Source: Aquibium sp. ELW1220
Lineage (GTDB): Bacteria; Pseudomonadota; Alphaproteobacteria; Rhizobiales; Rhizobiaceae
NCBI RefSeq assembly: GCF_030398385.1
Contig: NZ_JAOAOQ010000002.1
Location: 9,162 to 73,161 of the forward strand
Reading direction: 5' to 3'
DNA: 64,000 bases
The stretch's first letter is position 1; each line of letters opens with the position of its first letter. Below the pieces are notes generated by a model. The model saw nothing but the letters and a program-made list of their open reading frames with translations, was not told the origin of the DNA and ran no database searches. The position numbers were made by a program, and so were the translations under genes. Positions 7,230-15,627 of this stretch are shown here, piece by piece.

Positions 7230-8048
7230 ATGACAGTCCGGGCATTCGTCGTTTCAGATACTAAATTCGCACAGGAGCTTATCTCGGCGGCGGGAGACGC
7301 TGATTCCATCGTGGTCATGCTGGGTTCCCCGACGGGATCAATCGCTACCCATGGCTTAGAATTGATCCGGCAACCTTCCATGACAACGCTGATGCAGATC
7401 TTTGCTGCACGCGAAGTACGCGAGGTCACCTTCGCAGCCAGCCTCCTCGCTTCGCCAAACTTGTGGCTTCAAGCAATTTTTCGGAGGCCTGCCGAAGTGT
7501 TTGGCCACATTGCCACAGACTGGTTTTCCGCCACGGGACTCGTGAAGCTCCTAATCGCCGAACTTTCTCAATCCCACATTGAGATAGTTGGGCCAAAGGA
7601 CATTGCAGCCGAACGTTTCTATCTTACGCAAGCTGATGCGCAACGAACGGGGGCAACCCGCGCGACCCCTAACGGTCTCAGAACGCTGGTGGCGCAGAAT
7701 GCCAAGTTCCGCAGCATTGCAACGACCACCGAGGCTTACATCGTAGGGCGGTTGTTCAACGGGTCTCTTGAGTTTTTGAAGGCTGAGAGCCGAACCACCG
7801 ACGCACTAATCAGATCTGTCAGCCCTCGCGATCATGAGAGGTTCAGATCGATCATCTTGGTAAAAAGAATCCACAGCGATCATGAAGTTCAAAAGCTAGT
7901 CTATCCGGTGATAGGAGAAAGGACCATCGAGCTGGCCCATGAATACGGGATAGATGAAATATATGTAGATGAATTCTGCGCTATACAGGGAAAAGAGAAC
8001 GTAATCGAAATGTGTCAGATGTGGAATATAAAACTAGCGAGGCTGTAA
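7230..8048 (+). CDS. LpxI-like (DUF1009) protein with altered active-site motif
   Basis: The ATG at 7230 follows GAGGGG with suitable spacing. The 272-residue length fits LpxI, the UDP-2,3-diacylglucosamine pyrophosphatase used by alphaproteobacteria in lipid A synthesis. The N-terminal half has the family outline, including A-R-E-V-R-E-V-T-F-A-A at ~60-70. The C-terminal half matches better: T-T-D-A-L-I-R at 189-195, I-L-V-K-R at 209-213 and P-V-I-G-E-R-T-I-E-L-A at 226-236. The conserved R-V-D-L-P-T-I-G of LpxI reads K-L-V-Y-P-V-I-G here, so the Asp considered catalytic is missing. This is therefore probably not the housekeeping LpxI but a mobile paralogue, inactive or with another nucleotide-linked substrate. 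It is divergent from the peptide operon and its end overlaps the convergent HTH gene by 15 bases. Confidence 0.72.
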   Translation: MTVRAFVVSDTKFAQELISAAGDADSIVVMLGSPTGSIATHGLELIRQPSMTTLMQIFAAREVREVTFAASLLASPNLWLQAIFRRPAEVFGHIATDWFSATGLVKLLIAELSQSHIEIVGPKDIAAERFYLTQADAQRTGATRATPNGLRTLVAQNAKFRSIATTTEAYIVGRLFNGSLEFLKAESRTTDALIRSVSPRDHERFRSIILVKRIHSDHEVQKLVYPVIGERTIELAHEYGIDEIYVDEFCAIQGKENVIEMCQMWNIKLARL

Positions 8049-8726
8049 TTCTCTCACCAACCCAATTCTGTTTGCAACAACCTGCTCAATATACTTAACG
8101 ATATACCTGCTATTGTTTCTCCCAATTTGCTTGAATTTATTATCTTCGAAAAAATAGACAGAGTGAGATACTCCCTTCTTTCCGCAGACGGCAAAAGGAA
8201 GCACAGCTATAACGTCACACACGAACGTCTTCGAAATAGACAGCAGCTTGTCATCATCGAGCCAACTGATTAGAGACGCTGTTGCATAATTCTTAGAAGA
8301 TGCATCGGAGAATGCAAACACAATTTTCGAGACGGAACCTTCAACAGCGCCGTTTTTCATGAATGCCCGCAGCATCGAGAAATTATCCTCCGCCCCTCGA
8401 AGTCTATAGTAAGATAAGAATTTATTACAAATAACGTATATCGTCCCCTCTAAAGATATATCCAGCTCGCTAGCTGCGATCAGCTCTGAAAGATCGCTGT
8501 TGGTAGAAGGATAGAATCTTTCGATCAGCTCCGATATGAGACGCGTATCAATATCGTACCGCTCCGGAAGGATTTTTCCGAGCGTCGTTAGCTTCTCCGC
8601 ATCGAAATAATCATGCTCTTTGCTCAGCCCCCTACTAACCGCTTGTCTGGACACAGCAAGAGCTTTGGCAATGTCACTGTTTGTAACGGAGAGGTTGCTT
8701 ACAAAGTCGATATCACGCTTGCTCAT
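8034..8726 (-). CDS. HTH-type protein, probable regulator of the mobile region
   Basis: The gene is visibly richer in A and T than its neighbours, a sign of recent transfer. Residues ~12-35 form a clear helix-turn-helix: V-T-N-S-D-I-A-K-A-L-A-V-S-R-Q-A-V-S-R-G-L-S-K. The remaining ~195 residues are not recognised; they are rich in Ser, Phe and Tyr and may form a ligand-binding or dimerisation domain. No strong ribosome site precedes the ATG. It is convergent with the LpxI-like gene, overlapping by 15 bases, and is the last gene before the putative att site. Regulation of the neighbouring operon is inferred from location only. Confidence 0.7.
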   Translation of the reverse strand: MSKRDIDFVSNLSVTNSDIAKALAVSRQAVSRGLSKEHDYFDAEKLTTLGKILPERYDIDTRLISELIERFYPSTNSDLSELIAASELDISLEGTIYVICNKFLSYYRLRGAEDNFSMLRAFMKNGAVEGSVSKIVFAFSDASSKNYATASLISWLDDDKLLSISKTFVCDVIAVLPFAVCGKKGVSHSVYFFEDNKFKQIGRNNSRYIVKYIEQVVANRIGLVRELQPR

Positions 8727-9004
8727 TCGCAGTACGAATCCGATCCGCCGACAGGTTGTGGCTAAAGATTGACGGGGATTAGAATAGCGGTTGACGGTGG
8801 TGACATCAAGGCGATCCTTGCCGCCCTAACAGCTCGAAAGTGATGGCTTCCGACGTTCAGAAAGTGGGCCGTAATCTCGAGAGCTTTATTGGGGTTTCCA
8901 TTCTTGGCAAGGCTGGAACTTGGGACGCCGGACTGGTATACAAGGGACCGTAATATGGGTTACAAATCCTTTGTTTCTCAGTGTTTTGGAACGTTGGTCG
9001 GAGA
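8727..9004. other. Non-coding right margin of the mobile element
   Basis: No supported gene is seen between the HTH gene start and the putative tRNA-Ser-derived att site. It should contain the HTH gene promoter and, if the element is intact, the recombination arm sites. Confidence 0.4.
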
Positions 9005-9023
9005 GTCCCCCCCCTCTCCGCCA
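9005..9023 (+). other. Putative attR: 3' end of a tRNA-Ser gene
   Basis: CCTCTCC-G-CCA at 9013-9023 matches the 3' acceptor strand, discriminator base and CCA of bacterial tRNA-Ser; the preceding C run fits the end of the T stem. No remaining tRNA body lies upstream, so this is a fragment. Orientation fits integration into a plus-strand tRNA-Ser lying left of the window, with the element between that gene and this repeat. GC content rises just beyond it. Confidence 0.5.
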
Positions 9024-9062
9024 CATCGCACTGGTCCCGCAAACGATGAATGCCGTACCTGT

Positions 9063-9896
9063 TCAGTGAAACGACGCGCGGAAGCTGGTCGGGGTCAGCG
9101 CGACATGCGCCTGAAGCGGGGGATACAGTTCGAAGGCCTTCGGGGTACGGGCGAAGTCCCACAGGCGAAGCAAACACCATTCGCTGCGACGGTCATCCGC
9201 GACCGCGAGTTCGTTCGCGGTGATGTGGAAGGGCGTCCGCTCCCAGCCGTTCGTCGTCTTCACCTCGATCAGCCGTTCCCTGCCATTGGGGTGGAACGAG
9301 GCGATGTCGAATCCGGCGCCGTCGCCCATCTCCTCCGAGGTCCACTGGACGCGCTCTGCAAGATCGCTCCGACCCGCGATCGTCAGCACTTCGCGCTCGT
9401 GCCGCAGCACGAGTTCCTCGCCGGCGCGTCCCAGCGCGCGGTTGCGTTCGTCGCGTTCAGCGACATTGTAACGGCGGGCGATCGCCATCGCCTGCTCGAT
9501 CTCGTTCGGTTCGGGCGCATTCGACAGCGTCGGCGCCGGACCGATCCACAGCGCCGGGTTCTCGGCCAGCTGATTCATCGCAGCCACCGAGGGTGTTCGC
9601 ATCGTGCAGTCGGGACGTGCCGCCAGCCAGCGCAGGACCGCGTCTTCCAGGGCGCGCTGAAAATTGAAGGCTGGCCTGTAGCCGACGATCCAGGTTTCGC
9701 CGAGGCCCATCAGCACCGCGCTGATGTTCTGGTGCTTGTACTCGATCGATCCCTCACTGCGGCCAATCCGGTCCTGGAGCGCTCGCCTGTGCGCTGTCTT
9801 GCTGAACGGCTCGCCCGCCAGTTCCTTAGCCAGCATGGCGAAGTAATCCGCGACGATCGCGTCGTTTTCGTCGTCCTGCCAGTTTCCCGCTGCCAT
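9063..9896 (-). CDS. DUF3883-domain protein, PD-(D/E)XK nuclease-like
   Basis: The 277-residue product has a C-terminal DUF3883 module with the restriction-endonuclease-like core: G-R-A-G-E-E at 156-161, G-A-G-F-D-I at 193-198 and I-E-V-K-T-T at 210-215 (acid E160, D197, E211-x-K213). The N-terminal ~100 residues (L-Q-D-R-I-G-R-S-E-G-S-I-E-Y-K-H-Q-N-I-S-A-V-L at ~40-62) resemble a domain often attached to such proteins. DUF3883 proteins are commonly found near restriction or defence genes, but the role of this stand-alone type is not established. It lies just outside the putative att site and is GC-rich like the backbone. Catalytic residues look intact. Confidence 0.8.
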   Translation of the reverse strand: MAAGNWQDDENDAIVADYFAMLAKELAGEPFSKTAHRRALQDRIGRSEGSIEYKHQNISAVLMGLGETWIVGYRPAFNFQRALEDAVLRWLAARPDCTMRTPSVAAMNQLAENPALWIGPAPTLSNAPEPNEIEQAMAIARRYNVAERDERNRALGRAGEELVLRHEREVLTIAGRSDLAERVQWTSEEMGDGAGFDIASFHPNGRERLIEVKTTNGWERTPFHITANELAVADDRRSEWCLLRLWDFARTPKAFELYPPLQAHVALTPTSFRASFH

Positions 9897-9964
9897 CCCG
9901 CGAGCCTAGCGAGGTCCGTGCAGACTGTCACCTTGGCTGTACCGGGTGGACATGCGCCACCCCC

Positions 9965-10879
9965 TCACCGCCTCGGCAGGCTGAAGTCCGCGGCCTGGCG
10001 CAGGTGCTGGCGCAGCAGGGCTTCGGCCCATTCCACGTCGCCGGCCTCCACTGCGTCGAGGATCGCCATGTGCTCGTGGCAGGACTGCTCGATGCGGCCG
10101 GGCGGAAGCTCCTCGTAGCCGGCCGATTCCTGCATCCGGCGCAGATTGTTCTGCTGGCGGACGGCGTCGGCGAGGAAGCGGTTGCCCGAGCAGGCCGCCA
10201 GCGTCTCGTGGAAGGCGGAGTTGATGCGGAACCACTCGTCGGCGCCGGTGCTGCGGCCGCTGTCGGCGAGCACGCGCTCGTGGGCGCGGCGGATCGGCGC
10301 GAGCTGCGCCGGATCGGCGTGGAAGCCGGGCGCCCTGAGCCCCGCGCATTCCACGACCATGCGGAACTCGTAGCTCTCCCTGAAGGCGTCCTCGCCTTCG
10401 ATCGATTCGGCGAAGCGCCAGCCATGGCCGGGCAGACGCTGCGCCAGCCCCTCGGCCGCAAAGCGCAGCAGGAGCTTGCGCACGGCGCCGCGCGGCAGGT
10501 TGTAGCGCGGCATCAGCTCGGCCTCCGACACCTCCTGCGGCAGCTCGCCCCGTGCGCGCTCGCGCATCATCTGCCGGTAGAGCGCCTCGTGCGGCGATGT
10601 CGGCAGGACGGCCTCGGGATCGATCGCGGCGAGGTCCTGCGCCACCTGGATGCCGCGCGTTTCCATCGGCTCGAGCACGCCCCGGGCCACCAGAAGGTCG
10701 AGCGCTGCGCTGACCGGCGAGCGCGAGACGCCGAAGCTGCGCGCGAGTTCGGGCGCCGAAACGCGCGCGCCGACCGTGGCGCCGCCGTCGCGCAGGCGCT
10801 GCAGGATGCGGCGGGCGAGATCGATCTGCAGCGGGCTGGCGCCGTCGGTGCCGGGCTCCTCCTCCGTTTCGCTGTCCAT
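9965..10879 (-). CDS. GntR-family regulator with two winged-helix segments and an FCD domain
   Basis: The start at 10879 is supported by AGGAGG six bases upstream; the frame extends to 10942 without a ribosome site. The 304-residue product has a GntR winged helix at ~20-75 (V-S-A-P-E-L-A-R-S-F-G-V-S-R-S-P-V), a second winged-helix-like segment at ~95-155 (V-S-E-A-E-L-M-P-R-Y-N-L-P-R-G-A-V-R-K-L-L) and a C-terminal all-helical FCD effector domain at ~160-290. FadR-type regulators bind small carboxylates or peptides and usually repress nearby catabolic genes. It is divergent from the C45 peptidase and Dpp-type operon, and palindromic AT-rich sites lie between them. It likely controls both the plus-strand operon and the minus-strand 19143-16650 pair. 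Confidence 0.9.
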   Translation of the reverse strand: MDSETEEEPGTDGASPLQIDLARRILQRLRDGGATVGARVSAPELARSFGVSRSPVSAALDLLVARGVLEPMETRGIQVAQDLAAIDPEAVLPTSPHEALYRQMMRERARGELPQEVSEAELMPRYNLPRGAVRKLLLRFAAEGLAQRLPGHGWRFAESIEGEDAFRESYEFRMVVECAGLRAPGFHADPAQLAPIRRAHERVLADSGRSTGADEWFRINSAFHETLAACSGNRFLADAVRQQNNLRRMQESAGYEELPPGRIEQSCHEHMAILDAVEAGDVEWAEALLRQHLRQAADFSLPRR

Positions 10880-10965
10880 CGATCCTCCTGCTTCGGCCCG
10901 CGCCAGTCGCCGGCCCGCCACTATAGAGGCATCGCAAGGCATTGCCTAAGCGTCTTCTGCCCAAA

Positions 10966-10998
10966 ATAATGCTTTTCATGCGCTCATAATGCATTATG
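10966..10998. promoter_or_regulatory. Candidate GntR operator between regulator and peptide-uptake operon
   Basis: CATAATG-CATTATG at 10985-10998 is a perfect 14-base palindrome. Its ATAATGC half also occurs directly at 10966-10972, 20 bases upstream. The site lies in the divergent region between the GntR gene and the C45 peptidase gene, where an FCD-type regulator would bind. Confidence 0.55.
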
Positions 10999-11027
10999 GT
11001 GTGCACAAACGCAGTCGGAAGCCGCCC

Positions 11028-12158
11028 ATGACCGTCACCCCGTTTCCCCTCGTCGAGATCTCCGGCGCACCGCGCGCACGCGGTCGGCTCTATGGCGAGC
11101 AGGCGCGGCAGCGGATCGCCGCCTCGGTGGACCTCTATGCGGGCAGCCTCGGCCGGCTGGGCTTTGCCGCGACCGACGTCGAACGCTTCACGGCGGCCTT
11201 CCGGCCGCGGCTCGCCGCTTTCGCGCCCGACCTGGTCGAGGAGATAGAGGGCATTGCCGAGGGCGCCGGCGTCGATTTCGCCGCCATCATGCTGGTCAAC
11301 GCCCGCACCGAGGTGCTGCAGCTCGCCCGCCGCGAGAAGGGCATCGCCGACGACGAGCCCGACGGCTGCACCGGCGCCGTGGTGCTGCCCGGCGAGACGC
11401 GCGACGGCCACCTGATCCACGGCCAGAACTGGGACTGGAGGGCGGAGTGCGCCGAGACCTCGGTGGTGGTGCGCATCCTGCGCGACGACGGGCCGGACCT
11501 CCTGACCTTCACCGAAGCCGGCGGGCTCGCCCGCAGCGGCTTCAATTCGGCCGGCATCGCCATCACCGCCAACTACCTGGAATCCGACCGCGACTACCGC
11601 GAGCTCGGCATACCGCTGCCCTTCATCCGCCGCCGCGCGCTGGAGGCGCAGCACTTCGCGCTGGCACTGAAGGTGGTGGCGACGACGCCGAAATCGGGCT
11701 CCAACAACATGATGCTGAGCACCGCCGAAGGCTATGCCGTCGATCTCGAATGCGCGCCCGACGAGGCCTTCGCGATCCATCCCGACGGCGGCATGATCGT
11801 CCATGCCAACCACTGGCAGAGCGCGGTCGCGCTGTCGAAGCTGCGCGAGACCGGGCTCGCCGACGTGCCCGACAGCCTCTACCGCGACAAGCGCGTGGAG
11901 ATGCTAATGCGGGCGCGCCGGGGCGACATCGTGGCGGACGACCTGAAGGCGGCGCTGTTCGACGATTTCGGCTCGCCCTTCTGCGTCTGCCGGCCGCCGC
12001 TGCGCAAGGAGGGCGGCAATCTCTCGGCCACCGTGGCGATGATCGTGATGACCCCGGCGCAGGGCGTCATGGAGATCGCGCCACTGCCGGCGGTGAACCG
12101 CAGCTTCACCCGCTACGACCTGACCATGGACGCGCGGGCGAGCGAACGCGCCGCCTGA
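11028..12158 (+). CDS. C45-family peptidase / penicillin acyltransferase-like Ntn-hydrolase
   Basis: The start at 11028 (M-T-V-T-P-F-P-L) is preceded by GGAAG; an in-frame ATG at 10989 falls within the operator palindrome. The 376-residue protein matches the acyl-CoA:6-aminopenicillanate acyltransferase (AAT, C45) family: N-terminal R-G-R-x-Y-G-E-Q-A-R, the autoprocessing Cys114 in D-G-C-T-G-A-V-V, G-Q-N-W-D-W shortly after and a T-E-A-G block near 160. These Ntn-hydrolases cleave themselves before the Cys and then hydrolyse or transfer amide-linked acyl groups, for example penicillins or beta-alanyl amides. There is no signal peptide, so it likely acts in the cytoplasm on imported amides. 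It is first in the operon with the Dpp-type transporter, consistent with uptake followed by amide cleavage. Confidence 0.9.
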   Translation: MTVTPFPLVEISGAPRARGRLYGEQARQRIAASVDLYAGSLGRLGFAATDVERFTAAFRPRLAAFAPDLVEEIEGIAEGAGVDFAAIMLVNARTEVLQLARREKGIADDEPDGCTGAVVLPGETRDGHLIHGQNWDWRAECAETSVVVRILRDDGPDLLTFTEAGGLARSGFNSAGIAITANYLESDRDYRELGIPLPFIRRRALEAQHFALALKVVATTPKSGSNNMMLSTAEGYAVDLECAPDEAFAIHPDGGMIVHANHWQSAVALSKLRETGLADVPDSLYRDKRVEMLMRARRGDIVADDLKAALFDDFGSPFCVCRPPLRKEGGNLSATVAMIVMTPAQGVMEIAPLPAVNRSFTRYDLTMDARASERAA

Positions 12159-12177
12159 GGAAGGGCAGGGCCTGCCG

Positions 12178-13119
12178 ATGGGACGCTTCATCCTCACACG
12201 CATCCTGAGCGCGATCCCGACGCTGCTGATCGTGTCGCTCACCGTCTTTTCGCTGATGCGGATGATCCCGGGCGATCCGGCCGCGCTGATGCTGGGCGAC
12301 CTCGCCCAGCCCGGCCAGGTGGAGGCGCTGCGCGAGGAAATGGGCCTCGATCGGCCGGTCGCCGTGCAGTACCTTCTGTGGCTCGGCAATGTGGTGACCG
12401 GCGATTTCGGCCTGTCGATCGCCACGGGCGATCCGGTGCTGCCGGAGCTCTGGGACCGCTTCACCGTCTCGGCCACGATCGTCTTCGCCGCCATCCTGCT
12501 CGCGACGCTGATTGCCGTTCCGGCCGGGATGATCGCCGCCTGGCGGCAGAACAAGGGCACCGACTTCGCCGTCATCGGCGTCGCGACCGTGCTCCTGTCG
12601 ATCCCGAGCTTCTGGCTCGGCCTCATGCTGCTGCTGGTCTTCGGGCTCTGGCTCGGCTGGCTGCCGATCGTCGGCTACGTGCCCTTCAGCCGCGATCCGG
12701 GGCTGGCGGCGCTCGCGCTGATCCTGCCGGTCGCCACGCTCGTGCTCGCCGAATCCGGCTCCATCGCCCGCATGGCGCGGGCCTCGACCATCGAGGTGGC
12801 GCGGCTCGAATACATCACCCACGCCCGCGCCAAGGGCCTGTCTGAGGCCGCCGTGATGTGGCGCCATGCCTTCCGCAACGCGTTCGCGCCGACCTGGACG
12901 CTGATCGGGCTGATCCTCGGCAGCCTGCTCGCCAACATTGCCGTCATCGAGACGGTCTTCACCATCCCCGGCCTCGGCCGCATGCTGGTGGACGGCATCT
13001 ATGCGCGCGACTATCCCGTGGTGCAGGGCTGCATGCTCTACATCGCCTTCATGTACGTGCTGGTGAACCTCGCGGTCGACCTCGTCTACCCGCTGCTCGA
13101 CCCGCGGGTGACGGCATGA
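12178..13119 (+). CDS. Dipeptide/oligopeptide ABC permease, DppB type
   Basis: The 313-residue inner-membrane protein begins with the DppB signature (R-F-I-L-T-R-I-L-S-A-I-P-T-L-L-I-V-S), followed by a long periplasmic loop with P-G-D-P and M-G-L-D-R-P-V and a binding-protein-dependent permease domain with about six membrane helices. The EAA-like loop reads E-Y-I-T-H-A-R-A-K-G-L-S at ~219-230. It forms the channel with the next permease. It lies 19 bases after the C45 peptidase gene and overlaps the start of the second permease by 4 bases. Confidence 0.94.
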   Translation: MGRFILTRILSAIPTLLIVSLTVFSLMRMIPGDPAALMLGDLAQPGQVEALREEMGLDRPVAVQYLLWLGNVVTGDFGLSIATGDPVLPELWDRFTVSATIVFAAILLATLIAVPAGMIAAWRQNKGTDFAVIGVATVLLSIPSFWLGLMLLLVFGLWLGWLPIVGYVPFSRDPGLAALALILPVATLVLAESGSIARMARASTIEVARLEYITHARAKGLSEAAVMWRHAFRNAFAPTWTLIGLILGSLLANIAVIETVFTIPGLGRMLVDGIYARDYPVVQGCMLYIAFMYVLVNLAVDLVYPLLDPRVTA

Positions 13120-13949
13120 TCGCCCGCGCCCGCCGCCTGCCGCGCCTGCGCCTCAACGCGCTGTTGGGCGTCACGGTCGTGGTTCTGCTGGCGCTGCTTG
13201 CCCTGTTCGGGCCTTTCATCGCGCCCTACGATCCGCTGAAGCTCGACCTGCCGGCGCGGATGAGCGGCTTCACCGCGCAGCACTGGCTCGGCGCCGACGA
13301 GTTCGGCCGCGACGTGGCGAGCCGCCTGATCGTCGGCGCCCGCACCAGCGCCTGGATCGCGCTCGCCACCGTCGCCTTCGCGCTGGCGACGGGCACGGCC
13401 ATCGGCGTCGCCGCCGGCTATCTGCGCGGCTGGACCGACCGCATCCTGATGATGGTCAACGACGCCTTCCTGGCCTTTCCGGGCCTGCTTCTGGCGCTCG
13501 GCTTCATGGCGGTGTTCGGCGCCAGCCGCAACGGCATCATCGTGGCGCTCGGCCTCGCCTACATGCCGGTGGTGGTGCGCGTGGTGCGCTCGACCGTGCT
13601 CTCCGTGCGCGAGCGCGAGTTCGTCGAGGCCTCACGGGTGACCGGCAATTCCGAAATCGTGACCATGCTGCGGCACGTCCTGCCCAACTGCGTGGCGCCT
13701 GTCACCGTGCTCGCCACGACCATGTTCGGCTGGATCATCCTGTCGGAGAGCGCGCTCTCCTTCCTCGGCCTCGGCGTGCCCCCGCCGGCGCCGAGCTGGG
13801 GCAACATGCTGGCAACCGCACGGCCCTACATCAACCAGGCGCCGCATTTGATCGTTCTGCCGGGCCTGTGCATCTCGATCACGCTGCTCGGCGTCAACAT
13901 GCTGGGCGACGCGGTGCGCGACTGGCTCGACCCGAAGATGAAGACGTAG
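13116..13949 (+). CDS. Dipeptide/oligopeptide ABC permease, DppC type
   Basis: The ATG at 13116 overlaps the stop of the DppB-like gene (ATGA), which fixes the start; the frame extends upstream only as a shadow. The 277-residue product has the short cytoplasmic N-terminus, a first membrane helix (L-N-A-L-L-G-V-T-V-V-V-L-L-A-L-L), the H-W-L-G-A-D-E-F-G-R-D motif of DppC proteins and a five-helix permease domain with an EAA loop at E-F-V-E-A-S-R-V-T-G-N. It pairs with DppB in the membrane and couples to the fused ATPase that follows. Confidence 0.94.
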   Translation: MIARARRLPRLRLNALLGVTVVVLLALLALFGPFIAPYDPLKLDLPARMSGFTAQHWLGADEFGRDVASRLIVGARTSAWIALATVAFALATGTAIGVAAGYLRGWTDRILMMVNDAFLAFPGLLLALGFMAVFGASRNGIIVALGLAYMPVVVRVVRSTVLSVREREFVEASRVTGNSEIVTMLRHVLPNCVAPVTVLATTMFGWIILSESALSFLGLGVPPPAPSWGNMLATARPYINQAPHLIVLPGLCISITLLGVNMLGDAVRDWLDPKMKT

Positions 13950-13976
13950 GAGGCGAGGCTGGCCGAGGCGGGACCC

Positions 13977-15602
13977 ATGCTGGACGTCAAAGACCTCTCG
14001 GTCGAGGTCGGCCCCGGCGGCGCCCGCGTCGTCGACGGGCTGGGGTTCCGGCTCGACGCCGGCGACATGCTGGCGCTGGTCGGCGAATCCGGCTCCGGCA
14101 AGACCATGGCCGCGCGCGCCGTGCTCGGCCTGCTGCCGCCGCCGCTCGTAACCGCGCCGCAGAGCGTCATCGCCTTCGACGGCCGTGACCTGACACGGCT
14201 CGGGGCACCGGCGCTCAGGGCGGTGCGCGGCGGCGAGATCGGCATGGTGTTCCAGGAGCCGATGGTGTCGCTGAACCCGGCCATGACCATCGGCGAGCAG
14301 ATGGCCGAGGGCCTGCGGCTGCACCGCGCGATCAGCGCGGGCGAGATCCGCGACCGGTCGCTGGCCATGCTGGAACGCATCCGCATCCAGCATCCCGCGC
14401 GCTGCCTTGCTGCCCATCCGCACGAATTCTCCGGCGGCATGCGCCAGCGCATCATGCTCGCCTCGGTCATGCTGCTCGAGCCGAAGCTGCTCATCGCCGA
14501 CGAGCCGACCACGGCGCTCGACACGCTGGTGCAGCGCGACGTGCTCGACCTGATGGTGGAGCTGACCCGCGAGAAGGGCACCGCCGTGCTCTTGATCAGC
14601 CACGATCTCGGCATGGTCTCGCACTATGTCCGCGACGTCGTCGTGATGCGCGAGGGCAAGGCGGTGGAAAAGGGCCCGAGCCGCGAGGTGCTGCGCAGCC
14701 CGCGCCACGACTACACGCGCAAGCTGGTCGATGCGCTGCCGCGCCGCTCCGCCGGCGGCGCGCGCGGCGCCGTCTCGCCCGAGCCGCTGGTCGAGCTCGA
14801 AGGCGTTGTCATCGACTATCCCGGCCGCGCGCGCCTGTTTGGCCGCACCGACGCCAAGCGCGCCGTGCATGGCGTCGACCTCGTGGTGCGGCGCGGCGAG
14901 ACGCTGGCGCTGGTCGGCGCTTCCGGCTCGGGCAAGACGACGCTCGGCCGCGCCATCGTCGGCCTCGTGCAGCCTTCGGCGGGCACGATCCGCTTTCGCG
15001 GCGAGCCGATCGACACGGGCCATGGCGCGACGGCGCGGCGCCAGCGGCGCGACATGCAGATCGTCTTCCAGGACCCCTATTCCTCGCTCGACCCGCGCCA
15101 GCGCGTCGGTTCGATCGTCGAGGAACCCCTGAAGCTCGACCGCGGCCTGACGCGCGCCGCGCGGCGCGCCCGCGTGGAGGAGGTGTTCGGCGAGGTCGGG
15201 CTGCCGCTGGCCTTCCTCGACCGGCTGCCGCACCAGCTCTCCGGCGGCCAGCGCCAGCGCGTAGCGATCGCCCGCGCCATCGTGCGCCGCCCGGCCTTCG
15301 TGGTGGCCGACGAGCCGGTTTCGGCGCTCGACATGACGGTGCAGAAGCAGATCCTGCTGCTCATCCGCTCGCTGCAGGCGCGCTACGGTTTCGCCTGCCT
15401 CTTCGTCTCGCACGATCTCGGCGCGGTCGAGCAGGTCGCCGACCGCGTCGCGGTGATGGAGGACGGCCGCATCGTCGAGCTCGGCGAGCGCGACGCGGTG
15501 TTCGACGCGCCCGCCCATCCCTACACCCGCCAGCTGCTCGACGCGGCGATGCTGCTCGACCGCAGCTTCGCGGGCGAGGGCCAGGCCGCGCAGCAGGCTT
15601 GA
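13977..15602 (+). CDS. Fused double ATPase of the oligopeptide ABC transporter (DppD-DppF type)
   Basis: The 541-residue protein has two complete nucleotide-binding domains. The first has Walker A G-E-S-G-S-G-K-T at 36-43, signature S-G-G-M-R-Q-R at 152-158 and D-E-P-T at 175-178. The second has Walker A G-A-S-G-S-G-K-T at 314-321, signature L-S-G-G-Q-R-Q-R at 421-428 and A-D-E-P near 444-447. Most Dpp/Opp systems carry these as two genes; fusion is common in alphaproteobacteria. Each half ends in the H-x-Y-T-R-x-L peptide-transporter motif. It powers uptake through the two preceding permeases and is in the same operon, 27 bases downstream. Confidence 0.94.
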   Translation: MLDVKDLSVEVGPGGARVVDGLGFRLDAGDMLALVGESGSGKTMAARAVLGLLPPPLVTAPQSVIAFDGRDLTRLGAPALRAVRGGEIGMVFQEPMVSLNPAMTIGEQMAEGLRLHRAISAGEIRDRSLAMLERIRIQHPARCLAAHPHEFSGGMRQRIMLASVMLLEPKLLIADEPTTALDTLVQRDVLDLMVELTREKGTAVLLISHDLGMVSHYVRDVVVMREGKAVEKGPSREVLRSPRHDYTRKLVDALPRRSAGGARGAVSPEPLVELEGVVIDYPGRARLFGRTDAKRAVHGVDLVVRRGETLALVGASGSGKTTLGRAIVGLVQPSAGTIRFRGEPIDTGHGATARRQRRDMQIVFQDPYSSLDPRQRVGSIVEEPLKLDRGLTRAARRARVEEVFGEVGLPLAFLDRLPHQLSGGQRQRVAIARAIVRRPAFVVADEPVSALDMTVQKQILLLIRSLQARYGFACLFVSHDLGAVEQVADRVAVMEDGRIVELGERDAVFDAPAHPYTRQLLDAAMLLDRSFAGEGQAAQQA

Positions 15603-15627
15603 TCGCCCCCAGCCAGGAGGGACAGGC

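Noticed and set aside
8727-9062. Complete tRNA-Ser gene at the element border
   Set aside because: Only the 3' acceptor strand and CCA are visible; no anticodon arm, D arm or 5' acceptor strand lies upstream.
9906-11813. Minus-strand frame opposite the C45 peptidase and regulator
   Set aside because: Arg/Ala/Gly-rich shadow covering two genes that have proper motifs and ribosome sites.
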